NCBI RefSeq assembly: GCF_000972705.2
Contig: NZ_LATL02000083.1
Coordinates: 1 to 41,448 of the forward strand
Length of the DNA stretch: 41,448 nt
Source: Limnoraphis robusta CS-951
Lineage (GTDB): Bacteria > Cyanobacteriota > Cyanobacteriia > Cyanobacteriales > Microcoleaceae
Reading direction: 5' to 3'
The notes under the pieces were generated by a model, which was not told the DNA's origin, ran no database searches, and saw only the letters and a list, made by a program, of their open reading frames with translations. Positions 18,225 through 26,764 of this stretch are shown in pieces. Position 1 is the stretch's first letter. Every line of letters starts with the position of its first letter. The translations under genes and the position numbers were made by a program.

Positions 18225-20162
18225 CTAATATTCCTCCGAAGTTCCTTCATCGGTATTAATTTCTGCATCCAGTTCTCGTCTATAGGCAGCCATCTCTTCT
18301 ACAAACTCATCAAATAAAGGATCATCTTTAAACATACCCGCAAATTTAACCCAAGGGTTAGACTGTTCAACTTTCTGTTGATAGATTATCATAGGCAAGC
18401 AACACAGCCTGAGTGTAAGCCACCACAAATAAGACATTAAATAACTCAAGAAACCATCATCATTAATTAGACCATGAGCCATGCGATTTCGCAAGTTACT
18501 ACCTGAATGTTCAACCAGTAAACCCTTGAGATCAAATAGAGTATCTTCATCAAAAATAGAAGCAGTCTCAGGGTAGTAAAGAGTTGTATTCAAGTTATGC
18601 TCGTTTTGAATTCCTTGATCATCATAACTAGAGGGTAATACGCCTTTTTTCCAAAGTAGATAACGTATAGAATTCTCAATTTGAGGGATGAGAATATGGG
18701 TAGAGGTGAAAAAATCTCCAGTTAGTCCAGCGTATAAACCTTTAGCAAACAAATATTGTCTATCTGGTGGTACAAAAGGACTATTAGCAACAATGGGAAG
18801 TAAATCTTTGACTTGGATAGGGTGTTCTAAATTGATTTGATCTCTTGCAGGTTCAATCAATACTCGGGCTTGGATACTTTGATAGTAGGCTGCATTGGTA
18901 TACATTTCAAATTTAGTTTCTTCTTCAGTCTTTCCAGATTGTCTGGCAACAACTTTACCCATTTCATTGATCATAACTTTTGAAATAGAAATATAGGGAA
19001 ACAGAGGATCATCTTTAGCGATTTGATCCGCTTGTTGTCGAAGCTGAGAGACTTTAGGAGGAGTTGCTAATAATGCTAAGGCAAAAAGAGCATCCTGCAA
19101 TTTCTTGCCTCTAACACTTGCCCGAACTTTCTCTACTTCTTTGCTAAAATCAATCCGCTCTGATTGGATTGTAACTAACTCATTCATAGATTTCTCTTGA
19201 TTCTGAAGTAGAAGTTTGTGTGCTTCATCGACTCTTTTTTTATCTTGTTCTTTTTCTTCCTTTGTGCCGGGAATTTTTCTAAATGATTCAATAGCTTTGT
19301 GGAGAATGCTTGATGCTGCTAAATAAGGAGTCTGGGAATTTTTAAGATCATTCTCACCTTCCTTAATATAAGTTTCAGCAGCAAGTCTTAAAGCTGCACG
19401 TTCTTTGTCTTTATCTTTCTCAAGGCGATGCCATTTTGCTTTGATTTCCCAGTACGCTCTAGCTCTATCCCAATCACAAACTGATTCAGCAACCGTAGCC
19501 GCTTTTTCAGCGAGATTTGCATATTTTCTGGAGTCAACGAGTCGGTATTCTTGCAAGAGTTCCATCAGTCTTGCTGACAACCAACGCGGATCTTCTCCGT
19601 TGTAGCGTTCAAGAACTGTCTCTATATGTTGAACTACTGTTTCGACTTGATAATTAATTTTTCTGGCTAATCTAAATGCTCTCTCTATTCTTGTAAAGCA
19701 CCTAACCCACCTCGCAGAATTTTCTAACTCTATAGCTGACTGTATATAAGCAGGAACCGCTAGTTGAGCCATTTGATAGTTGCGTCGTTTACACCAGAGA
19801 ATATCTGTAACTCGTGCTTGCAGTTCAGGATCGGTAATTTCCCTAGCAATTTCAGCAAGAAAGTCTAAATACTCGTCTGTAAAGTTATCGAATATTTTAG
19901 CAAAATGCTCCTCGTTTGACTCGGACTGAATTTCAACTAGAGTGATATATCCTAATATCTCAAATACAACTTTTTCCCGAATATTTCCTGCTTTTTCTGC
20001 TTCCTGTGCTTTTCCCAAAAATCCCTCACTATATGCAAAACACTCTTTAACTTCACTAGCATTAATCACTTCTTGCCAGGAAGAGTTGATAAAATCATCT
20101 TTAGTCAGAGGGGGGTTCACGGATAACATTGAATTTTTCTGAGTGGATTCACCTTCAGTCAT
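18225..20162 (-). CDS. DUF4209 protein with helical repeat region and RNxxxHG motif
   Basis: 645 residues. The first ~350 residues look all-helical with TPR-like spacing (RWVRCFTRIERAFRLARK, ANLAEKAATVAESVCDWDRARAYW). The C-terminal region has the DUF4209 signature: LIPQIENSIRYLLW (491-504), then NLRNRMAHG (556-564), matching the RNxxxHG motif described for this family. R558-x4-H563 also fits the R-x4-6-H active-site pattern of HEPN RNases, so an RNase role is possible but unproven. It is the first gene of a two-gene unit with the PIN RNase, 5 nt apart. No membrane segment or signal peptide is seen. Family assignment is fairly firm; function is unknown. Confidence 0.8.
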   Translation of the reverse strand: MTEGESTQKNSMLSVNPPLTKDDFINSSWQEVINASEVKECFAYSEGFLGKAQEAEKAGNIREKVVFEILGYITLVEIQSESNEEHFAKIFDNFTDEYLDFLAEIAREITDPELQARVTDILWCKRRNYQMAQLAVPAYIQSAIELENSARWVRCFTRIERAFRLARKINYQVETVVQHIETVLERYNGEDPRWLSARLMELLQEYRLVDSRKYANLAEKAATVAESVCDWDRARAYWEIKAKWHRLEKDKDKERAALRLAAETYIKEGENDLKNSQTPYLAASSILHKAIESFRKIPGTKEEKEQDKKRVDEAHKLLLQNQEKSMNELVTIQSERIDFSKEVEKVRASVRGKKLQDALFALALLATPPKVSQLRQQADQIAKDDPLFPYISISKVMINEMGKVVARQSGKTEEETKFEMYTNAAYYQSIQARVLIEPARDQINLEHPIQVKDLLPIVANSPFVPPDRQYLFAKGLYAGLTGDFFTSTHILIPQIENSIRYLLWKKGVLPSSYDDQGIQNEHNLNTTLYYPETASIFDEDTLFDLKGLLVEHSGSNLRNRMAHGLINDDGFLSYLMSYLWWLTLRLCCLPMIIYQQKVEQSNPWVKFAGMFKDDPLFDEFVEEMAAYRRELDAEINTDEGTSEEY

Positions 20163-20347
20163 TTTATCTCACCAGTTCAGCTAGAATATTTCTATATATC
20201 TAGCAAGTATAGCATTTTTGGCTCGGTTGTGATTATTACTCCAATAACCAACCAAATACTTCTTCAATAGTAAGCTGTATCTGATTAGCACTTGAGAGGT
20301 GGCTATACTATTTTATCTAAATTCTGTAATAATGACATTTGACCCTG

Positions 20348-20977
20348 CTACTTGGGGTTTCGTAAAGCATCAATATCTGAACCACAAATCGCTTGAACAT
20401 TACGGGTTATTTTATCAATTTCCCAATCCCACCAGCGAATTTCTAACAATTCTTGAATGATTGACTCCTCAAACCGTTTTCTAATTTCTTTAGCGGGATT
20501 TCCCCCAACAACAGCATAGGGTTCAACGTGGCGAGTGACAACAGATAAACTGGCAATAATCGCACCATCACCGATATGAACACCCGGCATAATTGTCGCA
20601 CCATAACCAATCCAAACATCATTACGAATAATAGTATCCCCTTTATTCGGCCAAGAATCTGGCATTGCGACTTCCCAACCTGATCCAAAAATCGGAAAGG
20701 GATAATTGGTAAACCAATCTGTGCGGTGATTTCCACCATTCATAATAAATTTAACATCAGAAGCAATCGAACAAAATTTACCGATAATCAGTTTATCGCC
20801 TTCAAAATCAAAGTGATAAAGAACATTGCGTTCAAAGTTTTTAGGGTTCTCAAAGTCATCATAATAAGTATAATCTCCAACAATAATATTGGGATTTTTG
20901 ATGATATTCTTTAAATAGACCAGTCGAGTTTGCTCGGGAAGTGGGTATTTTTTTTCGGGAGAAGGACCGTTACTCAT
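20348..20977 (-). CDS. Vat-type xenobiotic acetyltransferase (hexapeptide repeat)
   Basis: 209 residues. The left-handed beta-helix hexapeptide pattern is clear (KLIIGKFCSIASDVKFIM, DTIIRNDVWIGYGATIMPGVHIGDGAIIA). The loop GGNHRTDW carries the expected catalytic histidine and the ending VVGGNPAKEIRKRF is standard for the family. Length and motif order match streptogramin A acetyltransferases (Vat) and chloramphenicol acetyltransferases of the xenobiotic class, which use acetyl-CoA. Environmental members often have unknown natural substrates, so resistance is not proven. It stands alone, divergent from the fasciclin gene. Confidence 0.88.
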   Translation of the reverse strand: MSNGPSPEKKYPLPEQTRLVYLKNIIKNPNIIVGDYTYYDDFENPKNFERNVLYHFDFEGDKLIIGKFCSIASDVKFIMNGGNHRTDWFTNYPFPIFGSGWEVAMPDSWPNKGDTIIRNDVWIGYGATIMPGVHIGDGAIIASLSVVTRHVEPYAVVGGNPAKEIRKRFEESIIQELLEIRWWDWEIDKITRNVQAICGSDIDALRNPK

Positions 20978-21364
20978 CAGTTGTTCCGTAAAATTTGAAA
21001 GGTGAATCGTTCTATTGATATGACTTTAGATTTAACCTATTTAGATAATAAACCATTGACGTATGACTCGCCATATTTTTAACCGAACTCATCCGGCGAA
21101 CCCCGGAGAGAACCAAGGAGACAAGCGATCACATCATCCAAGAAATCCCTTTTTTTTGCAGATTAAGTCACTTACGCTCAGAAAGTTTTGACAAATTTTC
21201 ATTAACTTGCGATCACTCTATCGGAAGAGATTTTACTGATTTTGTTAACTTGACTACCAATAATTAAAATCCGTAAAATTTTAAATCTCCCTCATCCGAA
21301 GGATACCAAAGCAAACCGTTAAGACTTAAATTAGAGATGTTAAGAAGCGTAAGTAACAATCATT
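20978..21364. other. Divergent promoter region, acetyltransferase and fasciclin genes
   Basis: 387 bp between oppositely directed start codons, AT-rich in its right half. It must contain promoters for both genes. A GAAGCG-like stretch precedes the fasciclin start. No operator, RNA gene or conserved small ORF was recognised. Confidence 0.4.
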
Positions 21365-22135
21365 ATGAAAGCATTAAAAATTAAATTACCCAAAGCTTTA
21401 CTCGCAACTATCGTCAGCTTAGGAGGTTTAGCGACTGTTTCTGCTTTCGGTAATATTAATAGAGCCGTTGCCAATGAATATACTGGTGAGAATAATCAAA
21501 TAAGCCAGCAGATGAACTCACCCCAACAAAATCCGGGAATGCGTGACAATCAAATGCAACAAAATCCGGGAATGCGTGACAATCAAATGCAACAAAATCC
21601 GGGAATGCGTGACAATCAAATGCAGCAAAATCCGGGAATGCGTGACAATCAAATGCAGCAAAATCAACAAGGAAGTTCTTCTGGAAATGAAAGCATTGTT
21701 GGTGCAATGTCCGAGACGGGATCTTTTAATACACTCGCCCAAGCTGTTGAAGCAGCCGGTTTAGCAGATACTTGGGAAAATGAAGGTCAATACACTGTAT
21801 TTGCACCTACTGATCAAGCTTTTGAAGCGTTACCTCCCGGAACTTTAGAAGCATTATTACGTCCAGAAAACCAAGACACATTGCGTCGAATTTTAGAATA
21901 TCACGTTGTTTTAGGTGAAGCAGACTCCAGCACGATTAGTTCAGGGTTCTTTAAAACAGCCGAAGGAAGTGGAGTAAATATTGATGTCGCAAGCGGTATG
22001 GTTCAAGTCGAAGGTGCTAATGTTACACAGCCTGATATTCAAGCAAGTAATGGCGTAGTTCATGCTATCGATCAAGTGATTCTACCGCCTGATATTTCAG
22101 CCGAACAGTTGCAACAATTAACGATAGCTCAATAA
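21365..22135 (+). CDS. Secreted fasciclin (FAS1) domain protein with Gln/Asn-Met repeat
   Basis: 256 residues. The N-terminus (MKALKIKLPKALLATIVSLG) is a signal peptide with probable cleavage near AVA-NE (about residue 37). Residues 54-97 are four 11-residue repeats reading QQNPGMRDNQM. A single FAS1 domain follows (about 110-250): SIVGAMSETGSFNTLAQAV, YTVFAPTDQAFEALPPGTLE, RRILEYHVV and the closing GVVHAIDQVILPP. FAS1 proteins are extracytoplasmic adhesion or matrix proteins. The repeat linker is encoded by perfect DNA repeats and may vary in copy number between strains. A terminator hairpin follows at 22158-22186. Confidence 0.9.
   Translation: MKALKIKLPKALLATIVSLGGLATVSAFGNINRAVANEYTGENNQISQQMNSPQQNPGMRDNQMQQNPGMRDNQMQQNPGMRDNQMQQNPGMRDNQMQQNQQGSSSGNESIVGAMSETGSFNTLAQAVEAAGLADTWENEGQYTVFAPTDQAFEALPPGTLEALLRPENQDTLRRILEYHVVLGEADSSTISSGFFKTAEGSGVNIDVASGMVQVEGANVTQPDIQASNGVVHAIDQVILPPDISAEQLQQLTIAQ
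21524..21655 (+). repeat. Four tandem 33-bp repeats in the fasciclin gene
   Basis: Units start at 21524, 21557, 21590 and 21623, with only a CAA/CAG difference in the later copies. Each encodes 11 residues and a partial copy (CAGCAAAAT) starts at 21656. The unit length keeps the frame, so slippage changes linker length only. Confidence 0.9.
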
Positions 22136-22157
22136 ATATTTTGAGGGTTGACTATAT

Positions 22158-22186
22158 GGGTAGTTCTGATGAGCTACCCCGTTTTT
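22158..22186 (+). terminator. Rho-independent terminator of the fasciclin gene
   Basis: GGGTAG (22158-22163) pairs with CTACCC (22174-22179) and is followed by CGTTTTTA. It lies 23 nt after the stop codon. Confidence 0.7.
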
Positions 22187-22242
22187 AAACTCTCTAGTTT
22201 ATAGCAAAAATCTGGGTTAATTAAGAGAGTTGTTTGATTCTT

Positions 22243-22626
22243 TTAATTCAAAACATACTTGCTCAAAACTGAATAAACTTCATTGATATTCACTGAGCGA
22301 TTAAACTCTTTTGAAATTGGAATTGATTCACTTCCGACCCAAATTTTTAACTCAGCATCTAGATCAAAATGACCTGCACTTTCTTTAGAAAATTTAGTAA
22401 TTTTTGAGTAGGGAATGGAGAGAAATTCTATCTTTTTCCCGGTTACACCTTGTTTATCAACCAGAATTAAACGTTTGTTGGTAAAGACAAACAAATCACG
22501 AATCAGTTGATAAGCCTTTTCGATTCTTTCTCCCTCGACCAAGACTTCACTAAACAGTTTATCAAGTCTAGCGGCATCTGCTTTGACTTCAGAGGCATTT
22601 CCGAGAAGACCACTAATTAATCCCAT
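22243..22626 (-). CDS. Small bacterial PH-domain protein
   Basis: 127 residues from ATG 22626, preceded by AAGGA at good spacing; a longer start at 22653 is less likely. The sequence (LVEGERIEKAYQLIRDLFVF, TNKRLILVDKQGVTGKKIEF, IPYSKITKFSKESAG) matches bacterial PH domains of the bPH_1 (PF08000) type. These are cytoplasmic beta-barrel domains of unknown ligand. It converges with the fasciclin gene. Known relatives form oligomeric rings; no specific role can be assigned. Confidence 0.75.
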   Translation of the reverse strand: MGLISGLLGNASEVKADAARLDKLFSEVLVEGERIEKAYQLIRDLFVFTNKRLILVDKQGVTGKKIEFLSIPYSKITKFSKESAGHFDLDAELKIWVGSESIPISKEFNRSVNINEVYSVLSKYVLN

Positions 22627-22978
22627 ATTATTATCCTTCTGCTTGTCTAACAAGTGTTGAGGTTATGATGTCTAACAAAAAACGGTTAGTTGCATCTATC
22701 TCTATGTTAGCAAATGCTTTTCAAAACGGAGTGAATGTAAGTTTTTATACCCCAAAAATAAGTTTTATTTTTTTGCGGAATTGACCGGATCGGAGTTGAA
22801 ATAAATTGAAGAGGCGTAAGTTGTATCTTGAATTAAGTTGTCTTTCCCCATCCTCAAGATTAAAAACCCGGTTTCTCAATAGAAACAGGGTTTTTGGGAT
22901 GTACCTCCGAAGCAACGCCGCTATATATTTTGAATTAAGTTGTCTTTCCCCATCCTCAATAAATTACAGGGTTTTAAA
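22627..22978. other. Spacer with hairpin repeat and direct repeats
   Basis: 352 bp. A 30-bp exact direct repeat (starting TTGAATTAAGTTGTC) occurs at 22828-22857 and 22930-22959. Between the copies lies the hairpin repeat also seen after chlN. The right end lies after the stop of the aldo/keto reductase gene. No coding sequence was recognised. Confidence 0.6.
22862..22894. repeat. AAAAACCCGGTTTCT hairpin repeat, second copy
   Basis: Arms AAAAACCCGGTTTCT and AGAAACAGGGTTTTT (one mismatch). The shared sequence with the copy at 15457-15489 extends into AAGATT on the left and GGGATGTAC on the right. It is framed by the 30-bp direct repeats at 22828 and 22930. Confidence 0.7.
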
Positions 22979-23959
22979 TTACTTCGTTTGAAAAATATTC
23001 TGCACCATTTTTTTATCAACGCTAGCTGCGGCTTTGTCGAGTTCTTCAACTTCACCGGAGTCGAGTTTCCAACCCAACGCCCCAATATTTTGTTTGGCTT
23101 GTTCGGGATTTTTAGCCCCAGGAATGGGAATAGTTCCCTTACAAATACACCAATTAATTGCGACTTGTGACATCGTTTTATTTCGAGATTCGGAAATCTC
23201 TTTTAAACAAGATAAAAGGGGTTTAACTCCTGGTAAAATTTGACGAAAAACTAAACTGCGAATTCCTTTGGGGAAAGGGCCGTTTTCTGCATATTTTCCG
23301 GTTAATATTCCCAAAGCGAGGGGACTGTAAGCAATGATTTTAATTCCGAGTTCATCACAAACGTCTTTTAAGCCTAATTCTGTTATCGGATAAGTAGAGA
23401 GGAGGGAATATTGTACTTGTAAAGTGGTAATGGTAACACCACGTTCTTGAAATTTTTGATACACTTTATTCAGTCGTTTAGAACCATAATTTGATAAACC
23501 GACTCCTTTGACTTCTCCTTGTTCATAAAGGTCAGCTAAACCATCTAATAGCGGCCATTCTTGCCAAGGAAAATAGTTCGCCGTTGACCAGTGCATCTGC
23601 ACTAAATCTACCTTTCTTCCTAACCGTTTGGCTGAGGCTTTACAAGCGGAAATCATTGCATTTCGCGTTAATCGACCGGGGTAAGCGGCTAGTTTTGTGG
23701 CGATACAAATTTGATCGGAATTTAAACCGGAATATTGACTTGAAAATTGTCCTAAAAGACTCTCGCTACGTCCGTTTAATTTCCCGGTTCCGTAGGAATC
23801 TCCCGTATCAAATAAAGTCACTCCATTGCTAACACATAAGTTAAAAACCTCTTGGAGTTGCTGATCCATACTTTCATCATAACCCCAAAGCAGTCGGTTT
23901 CCCCAAGCCCATGTTCCACAACCCATTTCGGGTAGAGAAAGTGTTTGATTCGTTTGCAT
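22979..23959 (-). CDS. Aldo/keto reductase
   Basis: 326 residues, typical length. The catalytic tetrad is visible: D51 and Y56 in FDTGDSYG, K89 in IATKLAAYPG and H123 in VQMHWS. The NADPH-binding end includes PIPGAKNPEQAKQNIGAL. Members are cytoplasmic TIM-barrel enzymes that reduce aldehydes and ketones. No neighbour points to a substrate. The gene is complete, single, and separated from the PH-domain gene by a repeat-filled spacer. Confidence 0.92.
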   Translation of the reverse strand: MQTNQTLSLPEMGCGTWAWGNRLLWGYDESMDQQLQEVFNLCVSNGVTLFDTGDSYGTGKLNGRSESLLGQFSSQYSGLNSDQICIATKLAAYPGRLTRNAMISACKASAKRLGRKVDLVQMHWSTANYFPWQEWPLLDGLADLYEQGEVKGVGLSNYGSKRLNKVYQKFQERGVTITTLQVQYSLLSTYPITELGLKDVCDELGIKIIAYSPLALGILTGKYAENGPFPKGIRSLVFRQILPGVKPLLSCLKEISESRNKTMSQVAINWCICKGTIPIPGAKNPEQAKQNIGALGWKLDSGEVEELDKAAASVDKKMVQNIFQTK

Positions 23960-24019
23960 TTTAACTCGATGTAGATGTCTTTATAACAGTGTATAATTAA
24001 TTGGTTCATCCGTAAAATT

Positions 24020-24760
24020 TTACAAGATTAACCACACAGCCAAACCCCAAAACGGAATAAATCTTAACCATCGCTTTTGACTCTCAACAGGTTCAATACT
24101 TCCCATCAGTATGATTTGAAAGATATAAAATAAAACCACATCAACACAAAAGGCTATCGTGACGCGATTACTCATAAAATTCTGCACAAAAAATTCACTT
24201 CTCGCAGCAATATCTCCAAATTCAGGACGACCGACAACAGCCCAAACCAGAGAAATAGTCCCGACTATTAAGCCGATAAAACCAAATATTTTAGCTAATA
24301 AACCCTTGGTTGGTTTGTCTTCGGTTTCCCCATTGGGAACGGTAAACCACCAAGCCATATAAGGAAGTAAGAAAGTATTAGTCAGGAACATTGCCAAACT
24401 CCAAATAATAATTTTCGGGAGTTCTCGTCCTTTAGAATCAAGCAGTAATAAAGGCAAAAACATAAAAATCCAAGCTTCCGCAAAGTTAAATAAACTCTCG
24501 ATCCAAGGATGAATAATTGGGGCTTGCATAGATTCAATGCCCACCGCATTTAAAAAGGGTAAAATAAAGAAGAAATTAATCGATTCGTTGACAATTTCCT
24601 TTAAAGTTTCCGGTTGAACCGCCCAAAGAGGTTCGCCGGGAAGGAGTTGTTGGGGCGGAGAAAGGAGTAAAATATAAATGTAGATAACTGATAGTAGCCC
24701 AAAGAATGCAGCAATTAAACGTTGAGACTGTAATGAGTTGGAAAACCTTGACTGTGCCAT
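24020..24760 (-). CDS. Hypothetical multi-pass membrane protein
   Basis: 246 residues with about six hydrophobic helices: LIAAFFGLLSVIYIYILLL near the N-terminus, FFFILPFLNAVG, WIFMFLPLLLL, IIWSLAMFLTNTFLLPYMAWW, GFIGLIVGTISLVWAVVG and VVLFYIFQIILMGS. I do not recognise a named family; it looks like a cyanobacterial conserved membrane protein. The start codon lies 49 bp from the divergent oxygenase gene, so the two share a promoter region. No enzymatic motif is seen. Confidence 0.7.
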   Translation of the reverse strand: MAQSRFSNSLQSQRLIAAFFGLLSVIYIYILLLSPPQQLLPGEPLWAVQPETLKEIVNESINFFFILPFLNAVGIESMQAPIIHPWIESLFNFAEAWIFMFLPLLLLDSKGRELPKIIIWSLAMFLTNTFLLPYMAWWFTVPNGETEDKPTKGLLAKIFGFIGLIVGTISLVWAVVGRPEFGDIAARSEFFVQNFMSNRVTIAFCVDVVLFYIFQIILMGSIEPVESQKRWLRFIPFWGLAVWLIL

Positions 24761-24809
24761 TGAGTCACCTAATTTGACTATAATAAATTTTAAACGATTC
24801 GCTCTAAAA

Positions 24810-25412
24810 ATGAACTATTATTCACAACGCCGAGATGTTTTCTCTCCCGCCTATCTTAACTCTCTACGGGGAGAAATCCTAGCTTGTCCCTATCTCGCCA
24901 TCAACAACCTTAATCGTGATTTTATCGATACAAAAGGCTTTTCTGTGGTGTTTAAACGCTCGAAACAGGCGGAAGTTGAACGGCGTTTTCCTTTTTTTAA
25001 AAGCTATCTAGAACAGGCGTTACAACCTTCTTGTAATGCGTTTTATCTTAACCCTCTGGTGTTAAAAGCCGGTTCGCGAGTTGATCCGCATATTGATCGC
25101 TCTTTACGCTCTTATTGTAAAACCGTTGAACCTCCTGTCGTTGTCAGTGTTTTGTATGTTCAAGTTCCGGTTAATTTAGAAGGGGGAGAACTGGTTTTAC
25201 GTTCGGATAAAAAACAAGTGGGACAGGTTAAACCTCAAGTTAATACTTTACTCTTTTTTCAGGGAAATCTTACCCATTCTGTTAATGCAGTTAGAACCAC
25301 TGGAACCCGTTTAAGTTTGGTTTGTGAGCAGTATAATTTGAGTGAAATTGAATTGCAAGAAATTCCAGAATTTACAATAGAATCAAGAGCGGCAAAGACC
25401 AAACGGAAGTAA
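24810..25412 (+). CDS. 2OG-Fe(II) oxygenase
   Basis: 200 residues from ATG 24810; a longer frame from 24738 would overlap the divergent gene and is rejected. The iron ligands of the double-stranded beta-helix fold are visible: H94 and D96 (VDPHIDRS), H156 (LTHSVNAV), with R167 (TRLSLVCE) for 2-oxoglutarate binding. The family uses O2 and 2-oxoglutarate to hydroxylate proteins or small molecules. The substrate is unknown. Gene is complete. Confidence 0.85.
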   Translation: MNYYSQRRDVFSPAYLNSLRGEILACPYLAINNLNRDFIDTKGFSVVFKRSKQAEVERRFPFFKSYLEQALQPSCNAFYLNPLVLKAGSRVDPHIDRSLRSYCKTVEPPVVVSVLYVQVPVNLEGGELVLRSDKKQVGQVKPQVNTLLFFQGNLTHSVNAVRTTGTRLSLVCEQYNLSEIELQEIPEFTIESRAAKTKRK

Positions 25413-25569
25413 TTTAGAGGTTGAGTTGATTTGGCGATCGCATATAAAAACCGATGTTGTTTTTTTCGTTAACTCAATTTATAATAGAGATGAGACAACC
25501 AACCTAAAGTATCAGCTAATTTCGATTTAAAGATTAAGATCGCTACAATTATTGTATAAAAGTAGACTC

Positions 25570-25578
25570 AAGGAGGAT
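25570..25578 (+). promoter_or_regulatory. Strong ribosome binding site of the DUF262 gene
   Basis: AAGGAGG lies about nine bases upstream of ATG 25586. It is the best Shine-Dalgarno match in the window and fixes the start. Confidence 0.7.
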
Positions 25579-25585
25579 TGAAAGA

Positions 25586-26758
25586 ATGCCGCTTGCACCA
25601 GTTGAAGAAAAAATGTGGAATAAGTCTGTTTCCAAATTGGATACTAAAAAGGCTGATGGTGATATTGACGATAAATACGAGTCAAGAGATAAAAGAATAC
25701 TGACCGAAATTAATCGTGAAAAGCTCCCAAGTTTTGCTGAGGCATTAAAAAAACCTGGGTATATAAATGTACGACCCTTTTTTCAAAGAAGATCTCGTTG
25801 GGATGAAAAGAAGCAATCGCGATTAATTGAGTCATTCTTGATTAATATTCCGATTCCGCCGATTATTCTTTTTGAAATAGACTTCAATTCTTATGAAGTC
25901 ATGGATGGTCAACAAAGAATTACTGCAATTCAAAATTTTTACGACGATAAACTCAAATTAACGGGACTAGAACTCTGGCCAGAACTTAATGGATATACCT
26001 ATAGTCAACTACCTGTAAAAGTTCGTGCAGGAATTGATAGGCGCTCGATATCATCTATCGTGATCATCGCCGAATCAACTTCCGATCCCGAAGAAGCTTT
26101 ATTTCTAAAGCAAAAAACCTTTGAACGTCTAAATACGGGTGGAGTGGATTTAAGTAATCAAGAAGTTAGACACTGCTTGTATTATGGAGAATTGGAGAAA
26201 TTACTGCTAGAATTATCGCGTAATCCGATCTTCACTCAAGCCTGGGAAATTCCGATAGACGAAGATAACCCAAATATTAACAAAAATAATCTTTATAAAA
26301 AAATGGAAGATACTGAGTTAATTCTTCGTTTTTTTGCTCTCAGAAATGTCGAACATTTTCGCCGGGGAATGAAGGAATTTCTAGACCTCTATATGATGAA
26401 AAGCTTGACTTTTACACGGGAAGATATAGAATTTCTAAAAATTACTTTTTTACAGACTATCCAGTTAGCTTATGAAATTTATGGAGAGTATTTATTTAAA
26501 CCTTTTGATCCCCAAAAAGACACTTGGAAAGATAAATCTTACAAAGCCTATTACGATGCTGTGATGGTCGGGTTGAGTCGGCATTTATCAAAAGCAGAAA
26601 TACTAAGTCAAAATAAATTAATCGTTATTGAAGAAACGAAGAAGCTATTTAGCAAGGAGGAATCACGTCTCTTAACTGGATCGGGAAAAACAAAAGCGGA
26701 AATTCAAAAAAGAATCGAACTATTTGACAATATGCTTTTGCAGGTTATAGGAGAATAG
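25586..26758 (+). CDS. DUF262 (GmrS/ParB-like) protein
   Basis: 390 residues. The DUF262 core is clear: VRPFFQRRSRWDEKKQSRLI (63-82), IPIPPIILFE, then VMDGQQRITAIQNF with the DGQQR motif at 107-111, and FERLNTGGVDLSNQEVRHC further on. In GmrSD-type enzymes this domain binds and hydrolyses NTPs and recognises modified DNA, while a DUF1524 HNH domain cuts. Here no DUF1524/HNH domain is present. The gene is followed after 6 nt by a HEPN-domain gene, so the nuclease function may be supplied by that partner. The pair resembles DUF262-HEPN couples known from comparative genomics of bacterial conflict systems. Confidence 0.88.
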   Translation: MPLAPVEEKMWNKSVSKLDTKKADGDIDDKYESRDKRILTEINREKLPSFAEALKKPGYINVRPFFQRRSRWDEKKQSRLIESFLINIPIPPIILFEIDFNSYEVMDGQQRITAIQNFYDDKLKLTGLELWPELNGYTYSQLPVKVRAGIDRRSISSIVIIAESTSDPEEALFLKQKTFERLNTGGVDLSNQEVRHCLYYGELEKLLLELSRNPIFTQAWEIPIDEDNPNINKNNLYKKMEDTELILRFFALRNVEHFRRGMKEFLDLYMMKSLTFTREDIEFLKITFLQTIQLAYEIYGEYLFKPFDPQKDTWKDKSYKAYYDAVMVGLSRHLSKAEILSQNKLIVIEETKKLFSKEESRLLTGSGKTKAEIQKRIELFDNMLLQVIGE

Positions 26759-26764
26759 CTTGCA

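Noticed and set aside
21456..21742. Repetitive frames on both strands over the fasciclin repeats
   Set aside because: The 33-bp repeat is divisible by three and stays open in other frames; only the fasciclin frame has a signal peptide and domain.
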